Positions 33,860 to 42,345 of a stretch of 64,000 bases of DNA are shown here, one piece after another. The stretch spans positions 62,001 through 126,000 of the forward strand of contig JBGCET010000029.1 of assembly GCA_045106555.1 (NCBI GenBank), read 5' to 3'. Positions within the stretch are counted from its first letter, which is position 1; each line of letters opens with the position of its first letter. The notes below the pieces were generated by a model. It did no database searches, was not told the DNA's origin, and saw only the letters and a list, made by a program, of their open reading frames with translations. Position numbers and translations under genes: made by a program. This stretch comes from JANQOZ01 sp045106555 (GTDB lineage: Bacteria > Pseudomonadota > Gammaproteobacteria > Xanthomonadales > SZUA-38).

Positions 33860-34329
33860 GCCGGCATAAGTCGTCTGCCGCAATAGCGCTGAAAATTCTG
33901 GATTCGCGAGTGGGAGACAGTATTCCGTTGCCAACCTACGCGACCGACGGTTCGGCAGGGTTGGATTTACGTGTCGTTTTGGACGATCCATTGGCTATCC
34001 CAGCCGGACAAACAGAGTTGTTAAACACCGGCATTGCTATCCACCTCGCTGATCCTTCGCTGGCGGCGGTGTTGTTGCCTCGTTCGGGCCTGGGTCACAA
34101 AAACGGCATCGTTTTAGGTAATCTGGTGGGCTTGATTGACTCTGATTACCAAGGTCCTTTGATGATTTCCTGCTGGAATCGATCGTCAGAAACCTTTACC
34201 GTTAAACCGGGAGAACGTATTGCGCAGCTGGTTATCGTTCCGGTGCTTAGGGCGGAATTCGAACTTGTTGCAGATTTTGAGTTGACGGAAAGAGGATCGG
34301 GTGGCTTTGGTCACTCCGGTCTGAATTAA
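33856..34329 (+). CDS. dut: deoxyuridine 5'-triphosphate nucleotidohydrolase
   Basis: Dut hydrolyses dUTP to dUMP and keeps uracil out of DNA. The 157-aa trimeric enzyme has all five motifs: YATDGSAGLDL, LLPRSGLGHKNGIVLGN, GLIDSDYQGPL, KPGERIAQLVIVPV, and the glycine-rich RGSGGFGHSG at the C-terminus. It is translationally coupled to coaBC and precedes algC, the order found in Pseudomonas. Confidence 0.96.
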   Translation: MSRHKSSAAIALKILDSRVGDSIPLPTYATDGSAGLDLRVVLDDPLAIPAGQTELLNTGIAIHLADPSLAAVLLPRSGLGHKNGIVLGNLVGLIDSDYQGPLMISCWNRSSETFTVKPGERIAQLVIVPVLRAEFELVADFELTERGSGGFGHSGLN

Positions 34330-34380
34330 TCTGTGGGAGAGATATTTTGCTGATTTGTCACCCATCGGAGGTGTCTGGAG

Positions 34381-36780
34381 ATGGGTAGGATGACTGCGCT
34401 TGAGAAGGCGCAGCGAGAGCGAGAGCGTCAGGGCCAATCGGCCCTGGACTGGCGTTTGCTGATGTTTCCGGTGGTGCTTACACTGCTGTTCGCGGCGACA
34501 GTATGGTGGGCTTATCAGGCGGGCAGTCATCTGTGGTTTGAACGCCAAAGCAATAGCTTGAGAAATCAGGCCAACACCATTCGCGCTGCATTGGTAAAGG
34601 ACTTCCGCGAGAAAGAATCTCAAATTTTACTGGCTGCTGAATCCGAGCAGGCGCTGCTTGCTGCCGAGGACACGGGCAGCGGATTGATGGCGAGTGCGGC
34701 ACTGGATTTGCGTAGCCGTCTGACTGGTGCCGAATGGCTCAGGATTTTTACCCCCGCCGTAGAAGGATTGCAACCCGAGCCTCATCCGGGGTTAGGGTGG
34801 GCTGGCATCTATCTTCTGCTGAGTTCAAAAGAGGGGGGCGTTGCGGCCGGCCCAGGCGGCGGGTTGGTGCGCACAGAGAACGCTCACTACAGCTGGGCTG
34901 TTCCCATTACCCAGCGAGTGACCAATCGAGATCGCCGCCTATTCGGTTTCCTCTTGGTTCGCTATGCCATGGATGACATTACCGCGATGGTCGACGCGGC
35001 CGACGTGGGCGGTGGCTATATGGATTTACGTCTGTATTCCCAACTGGGGTCTGGGCTTATTGCCGCCAGCTCAGGTCGACAGCGAACCACGACAGAGTTT
35101 CTTGATCTGGTTGATGTGGGTGACACCGAATTCAAAATCGCCTACCACTACCCGGAGTTGCCCTTACAAAACCGCTTCAGCTGGCTGGTAAATCTTGTGG
35201 CTGCGGTGTTAACCGCAGCTCTGCTGCTGTGGTCCCTGAAACAGCGCCAACGAGTAATGGCCGGGCCGGGTGCCTCCTCTGACTCAATAGAACCCATCGT
35301 TCTTGAAGATGACGACGAGCTCGATAACGACAATCAGGTGTCTGATCCTGGGGCTGCGTCCGATGAGAGTGATGTGAAGGCGGTGCCCGTAAGCGCCGCG
35401 CCGTCAGATCAACCGCCCGCGAGCATTTTCAGAGCCTACGATATCCGTGGTGTAGTGGGTGAAACCCTGTCTCCGGAGTATGCAGCCTTAATTGGTCGAG
35501 CGATTGGCAGTGAGGCTCAGGCCCGTTCCCAAACCCAAGTTGTAGTTGCCCGGGATGGGCGACTGTCAGGTCCAGAAATCACGGAGTCATTGATCGCCGG
35601 GCTCACCCGGTCGGGCGTAGATGTCATTGACATTGGGGCGGTCCCCACGGGGGTTCTCTACTTCGCTACCCACAGTCTAGGGACCGGTTCGGGGGTCATG
35701 GTTACCGGCAGCCATAACCCGCCTGACTACAACGGATTCAAGATCATGCTGGGAACTGACACGCTGTCAGGTGATGACATCACTGATCTTCACCGGCGCA
35801 TTGTGGAAGGGGACCTCAGTGAGGGTGATGGCGGCGTCCAGGAGATGGATATTCTGGACGACTACGTTGATCGGATCGCGTCAGATGTTCAGATGGAAGA
35901 GCCGCTGAAGGTGGTGGTGGACTGCGGAAACGGTATTCCTGGCAGAGTAGCGCCATGGGTTCTGGAAGAGATTGGTTGTGAAGTTATTCCGCTTTTCTGT
36001 GAAGTGGATGGGGAATTTCCCAATCACCATCCTGATCCATCGGACCTTAAGAATCTCAAAGACTTGATCATGACGGTTGAGCGCCTTGATGCGGACCTGG
36101 GGGTCGCATTTGATGGTGATGGAGATCGCCTCGGTGTTGTGACGCGCGCCGGAGAAGTGGTATTTCCTGACCGGTTGATGATGCTATTTGCCGAAGATGT
36201 GCTGACCCGCAATCCGGGTGCAGCCATCATCTATGACGTGAAGTGTACCGGCCATCTTGCCAAGGTCATTCTGGCGCATGGTGGTAGCCCCATTATGTGG
36301 AAGACTGGACATTCGCTGATTAAGGGCAAAATGAAAGAAACGAACGCGGCCTTAGCCGGGGAAATGAGTGGTCACTTTTTCTTCAAGGAGCGCTGGTTCG
36401 GATTTGATGACGGAATCTACGCTTGTGCCCGTTTGCTGGAAATTCTCGCTGCCAGTCCCGACGGAGTTGATGCAGTTCTGGAGTCGTTGCCCAGTTCTGT
36501 GAGCACGCCGGAAATCAAGGTAGAAATGCCGGAGGGTGAACACTACGAGTTCATGGAGGTTTTTCAGGCCCAGGCAAGCTTTGAGGGTGCCCGGATGACC
36601 ACCATTGATGGAATTCGGGCCGACTACGACGACGGTTGGGGTTTGGTCAGGTGTTCCAACACCACGCCCTGCTTGGTGATGCGCTTTGACTCTCAAACCC
36701 AGGAAGGGTTGGAGAAGGTGCAAAGCCGGTTTAAGGAACAACTCTTGAGTGTGAAGCCTGACCTGGAGCTGCCGTTCTAA
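34381..36780 (+). CDS. algC: phosphomannomutase/phosphoglucomutase with N-terminal membrane sensor-like extension
   Basis: The C-terminal half (about 350-799) is an alpha-phosphohexomutase of the AlgC type: IFRAYDIRGVVGETL, phosphoserine Ser444 in VTGSHNPPDYNG, metal loop DGDGDR at 578-583, and GEMSGHFFFKERWFGFDDG. It makes mannose-1-P and glucose-1-P for LPS and polysaccharides. The first 290 residues are extra: a helix at 27-46, a periplasmic-looking stretch, a second helix near 266-283, then an acidic linker (288-345). A similar extension exists in Pseudomonas AlgC. Ribosome site GGAGG is nine bases before ATG 34381. argB, which often follows, is not here. Confidence 0.93.
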   Translation: MGRMTALEKAQRERERQGQSALDWRLLMFPVVLTLLFAATVWWAYQAGSHLWFERQSNSLRNQANTIRAALVKDFREKESQILLAAESEQALLAAEDTGSGLMASAALDLRSRLTGAEWLRIFTPAVEGLQPEPHPGLGWAGIYLLLSSKEGGVAAGPGGGLVRTENAHYSWAVPITQRVTNRDRRLFGFLLVRYAMDDITAMVDAADVGGGYMDLRLYSQLGSGLIAASSGRQRTTTEFLDLVDVGDTEFKIAYHYPELPLQNRFSWLVNLVAAVLTAALLLWSLKQRQRVMAGPGASSDSIEPIVLEDDDELDNDNQVSDPGAASDESDVKAVPVSAAPSDQPPASIFRAYDIRGVVGETLSPEYAALIGRAIGSEAQARSQTQVVVARDGRLSGPEITESLIAGLTRSGVDVIDIGAVPTGVLYFATHSLGTGSGVMVTGSHNPPDYNGFKIMLGTDTLSGDDITDLHRRIVEGDLSEGDGGVQEMDILDDYVDRIASDVQMEEPLKVVVDCGNGIPGRVAPWVLEEIGCEVIPLFCEVDGEFPNHHPDPSDLKNLKDLIMTVERLDADLGVAFDGDGDRLGVVTRAGEVVFPDRLMMLFAEDVLTRNPGAAIIYDVKCTGHLAKVILAHGGSPIMWKTGHSLIKGKMKETNAALAGEMSGHFFFKERWFGFDDGIYACARLLEILAASPDGVDAVLESLPSSVSTPEIKVEMPEGEHYEFMEVFQAQASFEGARMTTIDGIRADYDDGWGLVRCSNTTPCLVMRFDSQTQEGLEKVQSRFKEQLLSVKPDLELPF

Positions 36781-36845
36781 CGAGGCCGTGCTGGATTTGG
36801 GTGGGGAAACCTAAGCATGGCAGTCGGGTAATAGCCGGCAACCCT

Positions 36846-37490
36846 TTATCTGCCGCGGCCGCCGTTCTTAACCTTTTGGAACCGTTCCAGCTCCTCGGCA
36901 AATTCTTTGCCCAGGCGAATTTTCTCCGTCTCCCGGTCCAGGATTTTGGCTTCCTGCTGCGCGATCTGCTCCTGCAGCAGCGCGATGGTATCGCGTAAGT
37001 CTTCGTTCACCTCAAAACCCTGACTCTCCTGTTCCGAGGCACGTTTGGTTAATCCGGCAAGGGAACCGGAGTGACTGTCGATCATGGTTTGGGCTGACTT
37101 GATTTGCCGATTCATGGCGTCGATGCGTTGATCACGCATGGCGGTGATGTCTTCTGCAGAAGCATATTGGCTGAGCATGCGGCGCTGTTCCCGCAGGCGT
37201 TTTTCTTCTGCCTCATCAAGCGCCTGTTGTTTGGCCAGGGTTTCGGCCTCTTCAGCCAATTCTTTGGGGGTCTTAGCGCGGTCTACACGGTCAACGACCA
37301 CGCCCTGATCATTGAGCTCTTCTCGACCTCGTTTGACCTGCTCCGGGGGTACCTGGTCGCTGTAGAACACGTTGCCGTCAGCATCTACCCACTTGTAGAG
37401 CTTTTGGGCACTAACCGGAGAAGCCATCAGGCCCCCTAACAACGCGGCTAGAATGCATCGAGCCAGGAATTTACTACAGCGATTGTTCAT
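36846..37490 (-). CDS. DUF4124 domain secreted coiled-coil protein
   Basis: From ATG 37490 the product is 214 aa with a signal peptide (cleavage about SPVSA/Q, residue 28) and the DUF4124 motif KLYKWVDADGNVFYSDQVPP right after it. Residues 75-212 are strongly helical and charged (coiled coil). A further in-frame ATG at 37502 would add four residues. DUF4124 is a small periplasmic domain of unknown role. Convergent with algC, 65 bp apart; the 190 bp before it separate it from pyrE on the same strand. Confidence 0.82.
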   Translation of the reverse strand: MNNRCSKFLARCILAALLGGLMASPVSAQKLYKWVDADGNVFYSDQVPPEQVKRGREELNDQGVVVDRVDRAKTPKELAEEAETLAKQQALDEAEEKRLREQRRMLSQYASAEDITAMRDQRIDAMNRQIKSAQTMIDSHSGSLAGLTKRASEQESQGFEVNEDLRDTIALLQEQIAQQEAKILDRETEKIRLGKEFAEELERFQKVKNGGRGR

Positions 37491-37682
37491 TGAGTCTCTC
37501 ATTTGTCCATACTTAACACAGGTCCAAGGCGGTATCCTCCAAGCGTCACCATGTATAACGTGCAAGAGCAACATCACCTATAGGCCAAATGTTAACTTTT
37601 GTCGCGTGGCAACATTAATCGTGTGACATTTTATTGGACATGGTGGGTCCACCAGCGTTCAGCTTAGTGGACCAACGGTGGT

Positions 37683-38342
37683 TCAGGAGGGATGGACGTT
37701 GGTCCCGTAAAGCGCGCGATACTGGACGATTTGTTTTCGTCTTTTTTCACTGGCTGGATCATCGGACAGGTACTCGATCAAGGTGTCGAGGTTGAGAATA
37801 CTGACAACGGGCACTTTATAACGTCGTTGAATTTCAGCGCTGGCCGACTCCTCGGTCAGGCCGCGTTCCTGCCGATCCAGGGCCAGCGCCACCCCGACCA
37901 GGGTTGCCCCTGCCTGCTCCAACTGTTCCGCAGCCAGCCTGATGGAAGTGCCCGACGAGATGACATCATCAATAATTATGACGCGTTTACCCGATAGCGG
38001 TGCGCCGATCATCTGACCACCTTCCCCGTGATCCTTGGGTTCCTTTCGGTCGTAAGCGATTGGGACATCCCGTCCGAAATGACGGGAATACGCTATGGCG
38101 GTTGCGCAGGCCAGCGTGATGCCTTTGTAAGCGGGTCCAAATAACAGATCGAAATCCAGCTCTGAATCTGCCAGGCAATGAGCGTAGGCATTTCCCAAGG
38201 CATCCAGGGAGACGCCGGAATAGAAGAGACCCGCATTAAAGAAATAGGGGCTTTCTCGACCGGATTTCAGCGTGAACTGACCAAACTTTAGAATTTCCAG
38301 CTCGACACACAATTCAAGAAACGCGGCTTGAGAATGATTCAC
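37683..38342 (-). CDS. pyrE: orotate phosphoribosyltransferase
   Basis: PyrE joins orotate to PRPP in UMP synthesis. I start it at GTG 38342 (219 aa) where AGGA lies eight bases upstream and the protein begins NHSQAAFLELCVELEILKFGQFTLKSGR; upstream in-frame sequence overlaps the flotillin gene and has no similarity. The PRPP loop VIIIDDVISSGTS and the DRKEPKDHGEGG flexible loop are present. It is the pyrE of the pyrE/crc locus, but here a flotillin operon separates it from the ExoIII gene. Confidence 0.95.
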   Translation of the reverse strand: MNHSQAAFLELCVELEILKFGQFTLKSGRESPYFFNAGLFYSGVSLDALGNAYAHCLADSELDFDLLFGPAYKGITLACATAIAYSRHFGRDVPIAYDRKEPKDHGEGGQMIGAPLSGKRVIIIDDVISSGTSIRLAAEQLEQAGATLVGVALALDRQERGLTEESASAEIQRRYKVPVVSILNLDTLIEYLSDDPASEKRRKQIVQYRALYGTNVHPS

Positions 38343-38431
38343 ACGGTTTTCCTGATAATGCTGAAGCCGATATTGTAGCGCGCGTAGGGCCAATACTGGC
38401 AGTCCGACGAACGAATGAAGTGCAAACTCCA

Positions 38432-38460
38432 GAAAAATCGCCCGGCCTGATCGGCCGGGC
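38432..38460 (-). terminator. intrinsic terminator of the flotillin operon
   Basis: On the minus strand GCCCGGCC and GGCCGGGC (38460-38440) form an eight-pair stem with a five-base loop, followed by GATTTTTCT. It lies 13 bp after the yqiK stop and inside the upstream region of pyrE, so it separates the flotillin operon from pyrE. Confidence 0.85.
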
Positions 38461-38472
38461 AGTAAGGGCGAC

Positions 38473-40242
38473 TTAACCTGCGGCGGGTGGGCTGTCGTTA
38501 ACCTGAGCGAGTCCTTCCAGCGACTCGCCCGAAAGACCGACCTCGCCGAGAATCGACTCAATCAATGGCGCTTGGGCGCGGTAGCGTAAGGCACTGTTCA
38601 CCACCTGGTCTGCGAGGCCTGGCTGACTGCCTGAGCCGTGACCTGTGCTGCTGGGGCCATCGCTATCGGGGCCGGAATCCGAAGCGTTGTGACCTAATCC
38701 GGCCACCTGCACGATTTTGATTCCGTCGATGTTCTCCATCGGTTTGACGCTTTGGCGAATAATCTCAGGCAGTTGCTGAACGATTGCCAGTTTGACCTGC
38801 ATGGCAATTTGCTCGGGAGCAAGGACGTTGGATGATTCGTTGATCGCTTTCTGACCTTCCGCATCAACTCGGTAACGTTCAGCGGCACCTTCCGCTCTCA
38901 CCCGCTCCGATTCAGCAGCGGCGGTGGCTTCTATGCGAATACGGTCCGCTTCAGCTTGGGCTTGAGTGCGCACTGCTGCCGCCTCGTCTTCTGCAGCCTC
39001 ACTGGTAGCCTGCGCCTTGACCGTCAGGTCAATTTTCTCTCGTTCGGCCTCTTTGCTGGCTTCCACCAGTTCAATGGATTTTTCGCGTTCTGCGATTTCT
39101 ACCTGGCGAACGGTAGTGACCTGTTCGGCGGCGCGAACGGCTTCTGCGCGAGCCTCGTCCGCCAATTTCTTGGCCAGTGACTGATCACGGGATTTTTCGG
39201 CGACGGCAATCTCGCGATCCTGCTCGGATAACTCGATGGCTCGTTGACGTTCAATGTCGGCGGTTTGGACAGCTTTTTCCCGCGAAACATCCCGTTCCCG
39301 AATTTCCTGTTCTTTAGCAATTCTCAGCTGTTCCAAATGACGGTCAGACTCAATCCTGGATTGCTCCACCTGCTGGGCGGAGACAATGTCGGCACTCTCC
39401 GCTTCCTGGCGTTTTGACGCGCGTTCAAGGGCGATTTCCGCCTGTTGGCTGGCCCGGCGTACCTCAACCTCCCGTTCCTGAGCCAGTCTGGCATATTCTT
39501 CCTCTCGACCAATTTCCAGCTGTTGTTGGGCCGCTTCCAGGTTTTTGCGCTGGATCTGTACCTCGGTTTCCTGCTCAATATCGTTGCGCTTTTTGCGTCG
39601 CATCTCAATGGCTTCTGTGAGTTTGGTGAGTCCTTCAGCGTCAAACGCGTTGTCGGGATTAAAATATTCCTTGCTGGTCTGATCCAGGCCCGTCAGCGAG
39701 ACGGTCTCCAGCTCCAAACCATTCTTCAACAAATCCTCGGAAACGACCTGTTGCACCTTTTGCACAAAGTCGGTTCGCTGCTCATGCAGTTCTTCCATGG
39801 CCATTTCTGCTGCCACTGAGCGCAATGCATCTACAAACTTTCCTTCAACCAGTTGTTTCAATGCATCCGGCTGCATGGTGCGTTGCCCCAGGGTTTGCGC
39901 AGCGTTGGCGATGGCATCGCCGGTGGGTTGCACCCGCACGTAAAATTCAGCGGCCACATCTACCCGCATTCGATCGCGGGTAATCAGCGCTTGGTCGTTT
40001 GCTCGGTGGACGTCGAGTCTGAGGGTGTTCATATTCACCGGAATGACCTCATGAAATACCGGCAATACCAGGGCGCCGCCGTTCATAATAACCTTCTGGC
40101 CGCCCGCGCCGGTGCGCACAAACGAAATTTCTTTGGAGGCCCGGGTATACAGTCGGGCAACGATGAAAACAATCAGCAGCAAGGCTACGATGAACGTGCC
40201 CGCGATTAGCACAATATCGAGATAGTTGGTGAGTTGAGACAT
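38473..40242 (-). CDS. yqiK: flotillin/YqiK-family membrane scaffold protein
   Basis: The 589-aa protein has one N-terminal membrane helix (about 9-30), a band-7/SPFH domain (about 35-200, GALVLPVFHEVIPVNMNTLRLDV and RDRMRVDVAAEFYVRV), a long heptad coiled coil rich in Glu, Ala and Arg (about 220-470), and a C-terminal flotillin part with EQIAMQVKLAIVQQLPEIIRQ. Flotillins form large oligomers in bacterial membrane microdomains and affect fluidity and stress. A Ser/Gly/Asp-rich linker (about 510-540) is added near the end. It follows yqiJ by 57 bp in the same operon. Confidence 0.93.
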   Translation of the reverse strand: MSQLTNYLDIVLIAGTFIVALLLIVFIVARLYTRASKEISFVRTGAGGQKVIMNGGALVLPVFHEVIPVNMNTLRLDVHRANDQALITRDRMRVDVAAEFYVRVQPTGDAIANAAQTLGQRTMQPDALKQLVEGKFVDALRSVAAEMAMEELHEQRTDFVQKVQQVVSEDLLKNGLELETVSLTGLDQTSKEYFNPDNAFDAEGLTKLTEAIEMRRKKRNDIEQETEVQIQRKNLEAAQQQLEIGREEEYARLAQEREVEVRRASQQAEIALERASKRQEAESADIVSAQQVEQSRIESDRHLEQLRIAKEQEIRERDVSREKAVQTADIERQRAIELSEQDREIAVAEKSRDQSLAKKLADEARAEAVRAAEQVTTVRQVEIAEREKSIELVEASKEAEREKIDLTVKAQATSEAAEDEAAAVRTQAQAEADRIRIEATAAAESERVRAEGAAERYRVDAEGQKAINESSNVLAPEQIAMQVKLAIVQQLPEIIRQSVKPMENIDGIKIVQVAGLGHNASDSGPDSDGPSSTGHGSGSQPGLADQVVNSALRYRAQAPLIESILGEVGLSGESLEGLAQVNDSPPAAG

Positions 40243-40299
40243 AAATACTCCTTGGGGGCTGTCAAAAAGGGTTAGATGGACAACAAGCCGGAGTCCGTA

Positions 40300-40938
40300 T
40301 CAGGACGTTGAGCGAGCGAAAAAGCCGTTGCCATTGGATTCGGTGATGATGACTGTGCTGCCAGCGGGCAATTCCGGTTGGCCTGGTAAGGGTTCGACCA
40401 TCACATAGTGGGTTTGCCCGTGGGCGTCGGCCAAACGCGCCTGGGCCGGCGATCCGACGCTGGCGGTGCCCAGAGTAATCACGGCGGTTGCGCCAACAAA
40501 ACTCGCGCGGAAGACCGCTTCGGTTTCATCCTGAGGCATGACTTTAGCGATGCCTGACAGTAACGGTTTCATTACCGGTAAGGTCAGGGGAAGGGTGATA
40601 ATGGCGGCCATAGACGCGCGCATCGGCTCACCAACCTGGCTGGCAATAACGCTTTGAAGCGTCAGTCCCAGCAAACCAAAACAGGCCAGGAAGACGATAA
40701 ACACCACCAACGCCGGTAATTGGTCCAGCTTGAGCCAGGCGAGAAAGGCTGCCACGGACAGCTGGCTACCCATTTCTACGTCGACATCGGTATCCAGGTC
40801 GGGAAGAGCGCCGTCGACAATCGACGACAGGGCGGTGCCAAACGCCAGAGTGATCATCTCCATAACCAGCAGCAGGGCCATAAGGGCCAGCGCAACGGCA
40901 AAAGGCAAGGCCTTTTCGTGGGCAATGAGTTCTATCAT
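40300..40938 (-). CDS. yqiJ: YqiJ-family membrane protein with OB-like tail
   Basis: The 212-aa product has about three membrane helices (16-36, 70-92, 108-128) and then a soluble beta-rich domain (VGATAVITLGTASVGSPAQARLADAHG...) of the NfeD/YqiJ type. NfeD-class proteins are partners of flotillins and are almost always encoded beside them, as here. It starts at ATG 40938, overlapping the stop of the upstream regulator gene as ATGA. The N-terminus carries the TLAFGTALSSIVD-like stretch typical of YqiJ. Confidence 0.9.
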   Translation of the reverse strand: MIELIAHEKALPFAVALALMALLLVMEMITLAFGTALSSIVDGALPDLDTDVDVEMGSQLSVAAFLAWLKLDQLPALVVFIVFLACFGLLGLTLQSVIASQVGEPMRASMAAIITLPLTLPVMKPLLSGIAKVMPQDETEAVFRASFVGATAVITLGTASVGSPAQARLADAHGQTHYVMVEPLPGQPELPAGSTVIITESNGNGFFARSTS

Positions 40939-41450
40939 GCAGTGTCTCCATTGTTGGTGGCCAACAGGCCAGCGAGCGCTAACGTAGGCCCTAGTCGGCG
41001 GCTAACAGCGGTGGGTTCATAGCAGGGGTTGGGCTCGGTCAGTGCCAGTCTGAGTACAGCCTCAATCAACCTGAATACCCGCTCTGAGATACCAGATTCC
41101 AATTGAGCCAGTTCGATCACTTCATCGGAGTCGGGCTCCTGATCAACGCCGGCCAGCAAGAAACCGAGCATGTCCGGTAGCCATTCATAGACTCTGGCCA
41201 GCAGTTCTGAGTGGACCTGCTCGCGCCGCTCCTGATCCAGCAGGCCAAGGCGCACCGGATCCAATAATTCGTCAACCATGCGCAGCGCTGCGGGGTAGCT
41301 GTGGGTGCCTTCTTCGCGACGCCTGGCCCGATCAATGATCAGGCGTAGCTTTTCGCTGACGGTTTCCGCATTGGGGACGCTCAGACCTTTCAAGAAGCGC
41401 GCATCGCTTTGACTTAGTCGAACACTGAGATTGACGCTCTTATCAGACAT
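40935..41450 (-). CDS. putative ribbon-helix-helix regulator of the flotillin operon
   Basis: From ATG 41450 the product is 171 aa. Its first 45 residues (KSVNLSVRLSQSDARFLKGL, then ETVSEKLRLIIDRARR) have the beta-strand plus two-helix pattern of MetJ/Arc-type ribbon-helix-helix DNA-binding proteins. The rest is helical and acidic and of unknown function. It is the first gene of the operon with yqiJ and yqiK, with an ATGA overlap to yqiJ. A tandem 11-bp repeat 37-58 bp before its start is a natural operator. I do not know the family by name; DNA binding is inferred. Confidence 0.75.
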   Translation of the reverse strand: MSDKSVNLSVRLSQSDARFLKGLSVPNAETVSEKLRLIIDRARRREEGTHSYPAALRMVDELLDPVRLGLLDQERREQVHSELLARVYEWLPDMLGFLLAGVDQEPDSDEVIELAQLESGISERVFRLIEAVLRLALTEPNPCYEPTAVSRRLGPTLALAGLLATNNGDTA

Positions 41451-41486
41451 TGTGTGAGTTTCCCAAACTTGATGCACAATAGTTTA

Positions 41487-41508
41487 CATATGTAATGCAT
41501 ATGTAATG
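41487..41508. promoter_or_regulatory. tandem 11-bp operator-like repeat
   Basis: CATATGTAATG occurs twice back to back (41487-41497 and 41498-41508), preceded by TA so that TACATATGTA is palindromic. An 11-bp period puts both copies on the same face of the helix, as expected for cooperative ribbon-helix-helix binding. It lies between the divergent flotillin operon and xth. Confidence 0.6.
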
Positions 41509-41577
41509 CAGTGCTAAAGGTCATGGGTTTGCAAACCCCTGCTAAGATGCGCCGCTGCATCGTTAGAGAACCGGTTC

Positions 41578-42345
41578 ATGAAAATCATCTCGTTAAATGC
41601 CAACGGCATTCGTGCCGCTGAACGCAAAGGTGTGTTTACTTGGCTGAAGCGACAAAAGGCGGATGTGGTGTGCATTCAGGAAACCAAAGCCCAGTTGCAT
41701 CAGCTGGAAGACAACAAGGCCTTTTTCCCTACGCCCCACTGCTACTATCACGATGCCGAAAAAAAGGGGTACAGCGGCACCGCGCTGTACTGCCGTCAGG
41801 CACCTGACCGGGTTCAAGCGGGGCTGGGGGTTGAATCCTTCGACGCTGAAGGTCGTTGGTTGCAGGCAGATTTCGGCGATTTATCGGTAGTTTCACTCTA
41901 TTTGCCCTCCGGTTCGTCCAGCGAAGAGCGCCAGCAGGTGAAATTTTCGGTGATGGACTGGCTGATGCCGAAACTGCAGACCATGGCCAAGGATGGTCGT
42001 GAGTACATAATTTGTGGTGATTGGAATATTGCGCACAAAGAACAGGATCTGAAGAACTGGCGGGGAAACAAAAAGAACTCGGGGTTTCTGCCGGAAGAGC
42101 GGGCCTGGTTGGATCACCTGTTCAGCGACGCCGGATGGGTGGATACCTTTCGCGCGCTGGATCAGCGCGACGACCAATACACCTGGTGGTCTAATCGAGG
42201 ACAGGCCTGGGCCAACAACGTGGGATGGCGGATCGATTACCAGATTGCAACACCCGGCATCGCCGCAAAGGCCACCCAATGCAGTATCTATAAGCGTAAG
42301 CGGTTTTCCGACCATGCGCCGCTAATTATTGACTACGACGAGTGA
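41578..42345 (+). CDS. xth: exodeoxyribonuclease III
   Basis: A 255-aa AP endonuclease/3'-5' exonuclease of the ExoIII family for base-excision repair. Active-site residues are intact: Glu35 (QETK), Asp148 and Asn150 (GDWNIAH), Asp220 (GWRIDYQ), Asp245 and His246 (SDHAP). The protein is closest in layout to Crc, the catabolite control protein of Pseudomonas encoded next to pyrE, but Crc has lost these residues. So this is probably the enzymatic form occupying the crc locus. Its stop overlaps the transporter start. Confidence 0.93.
   Translation: MKIISLNANGIRAAERKGVFTWLKRQKADVVCIQETKAQLHQLEDNKAFFPTPHCYYHDAEKKGYSGTALYCRQAPDRVQAGLGVESFDAEGRWLQADFGDLSVVSLYLPSGSSSEERQQVKFSVMDWLMPKLQTMAKDGREYIICGDWNIAHKEQDLKNWRGNKKNSGFLPEERAWLDHLFSDAGWVDTFRALDQRDDQYTWWSNRGQAWANNVGWRIDYQIATPGIAAKATQCSIYKRKRFSDHAPLIIDYDE

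Noticed and set aside
37646..37673. Terminator after pyrE
   Set aside because: GGTCCAC and GTGGACC can pair across a 14-nt loop, but no T run follows on either strand, so I did not list it as a terminator.
38343..38561. N-terminal extension of PyrE by 73 residues
   Set aside because: The extension overlaps the flotillin operon's end and terminator and lacks family similarity; a GTG with a good ribosome site lies at 38342.
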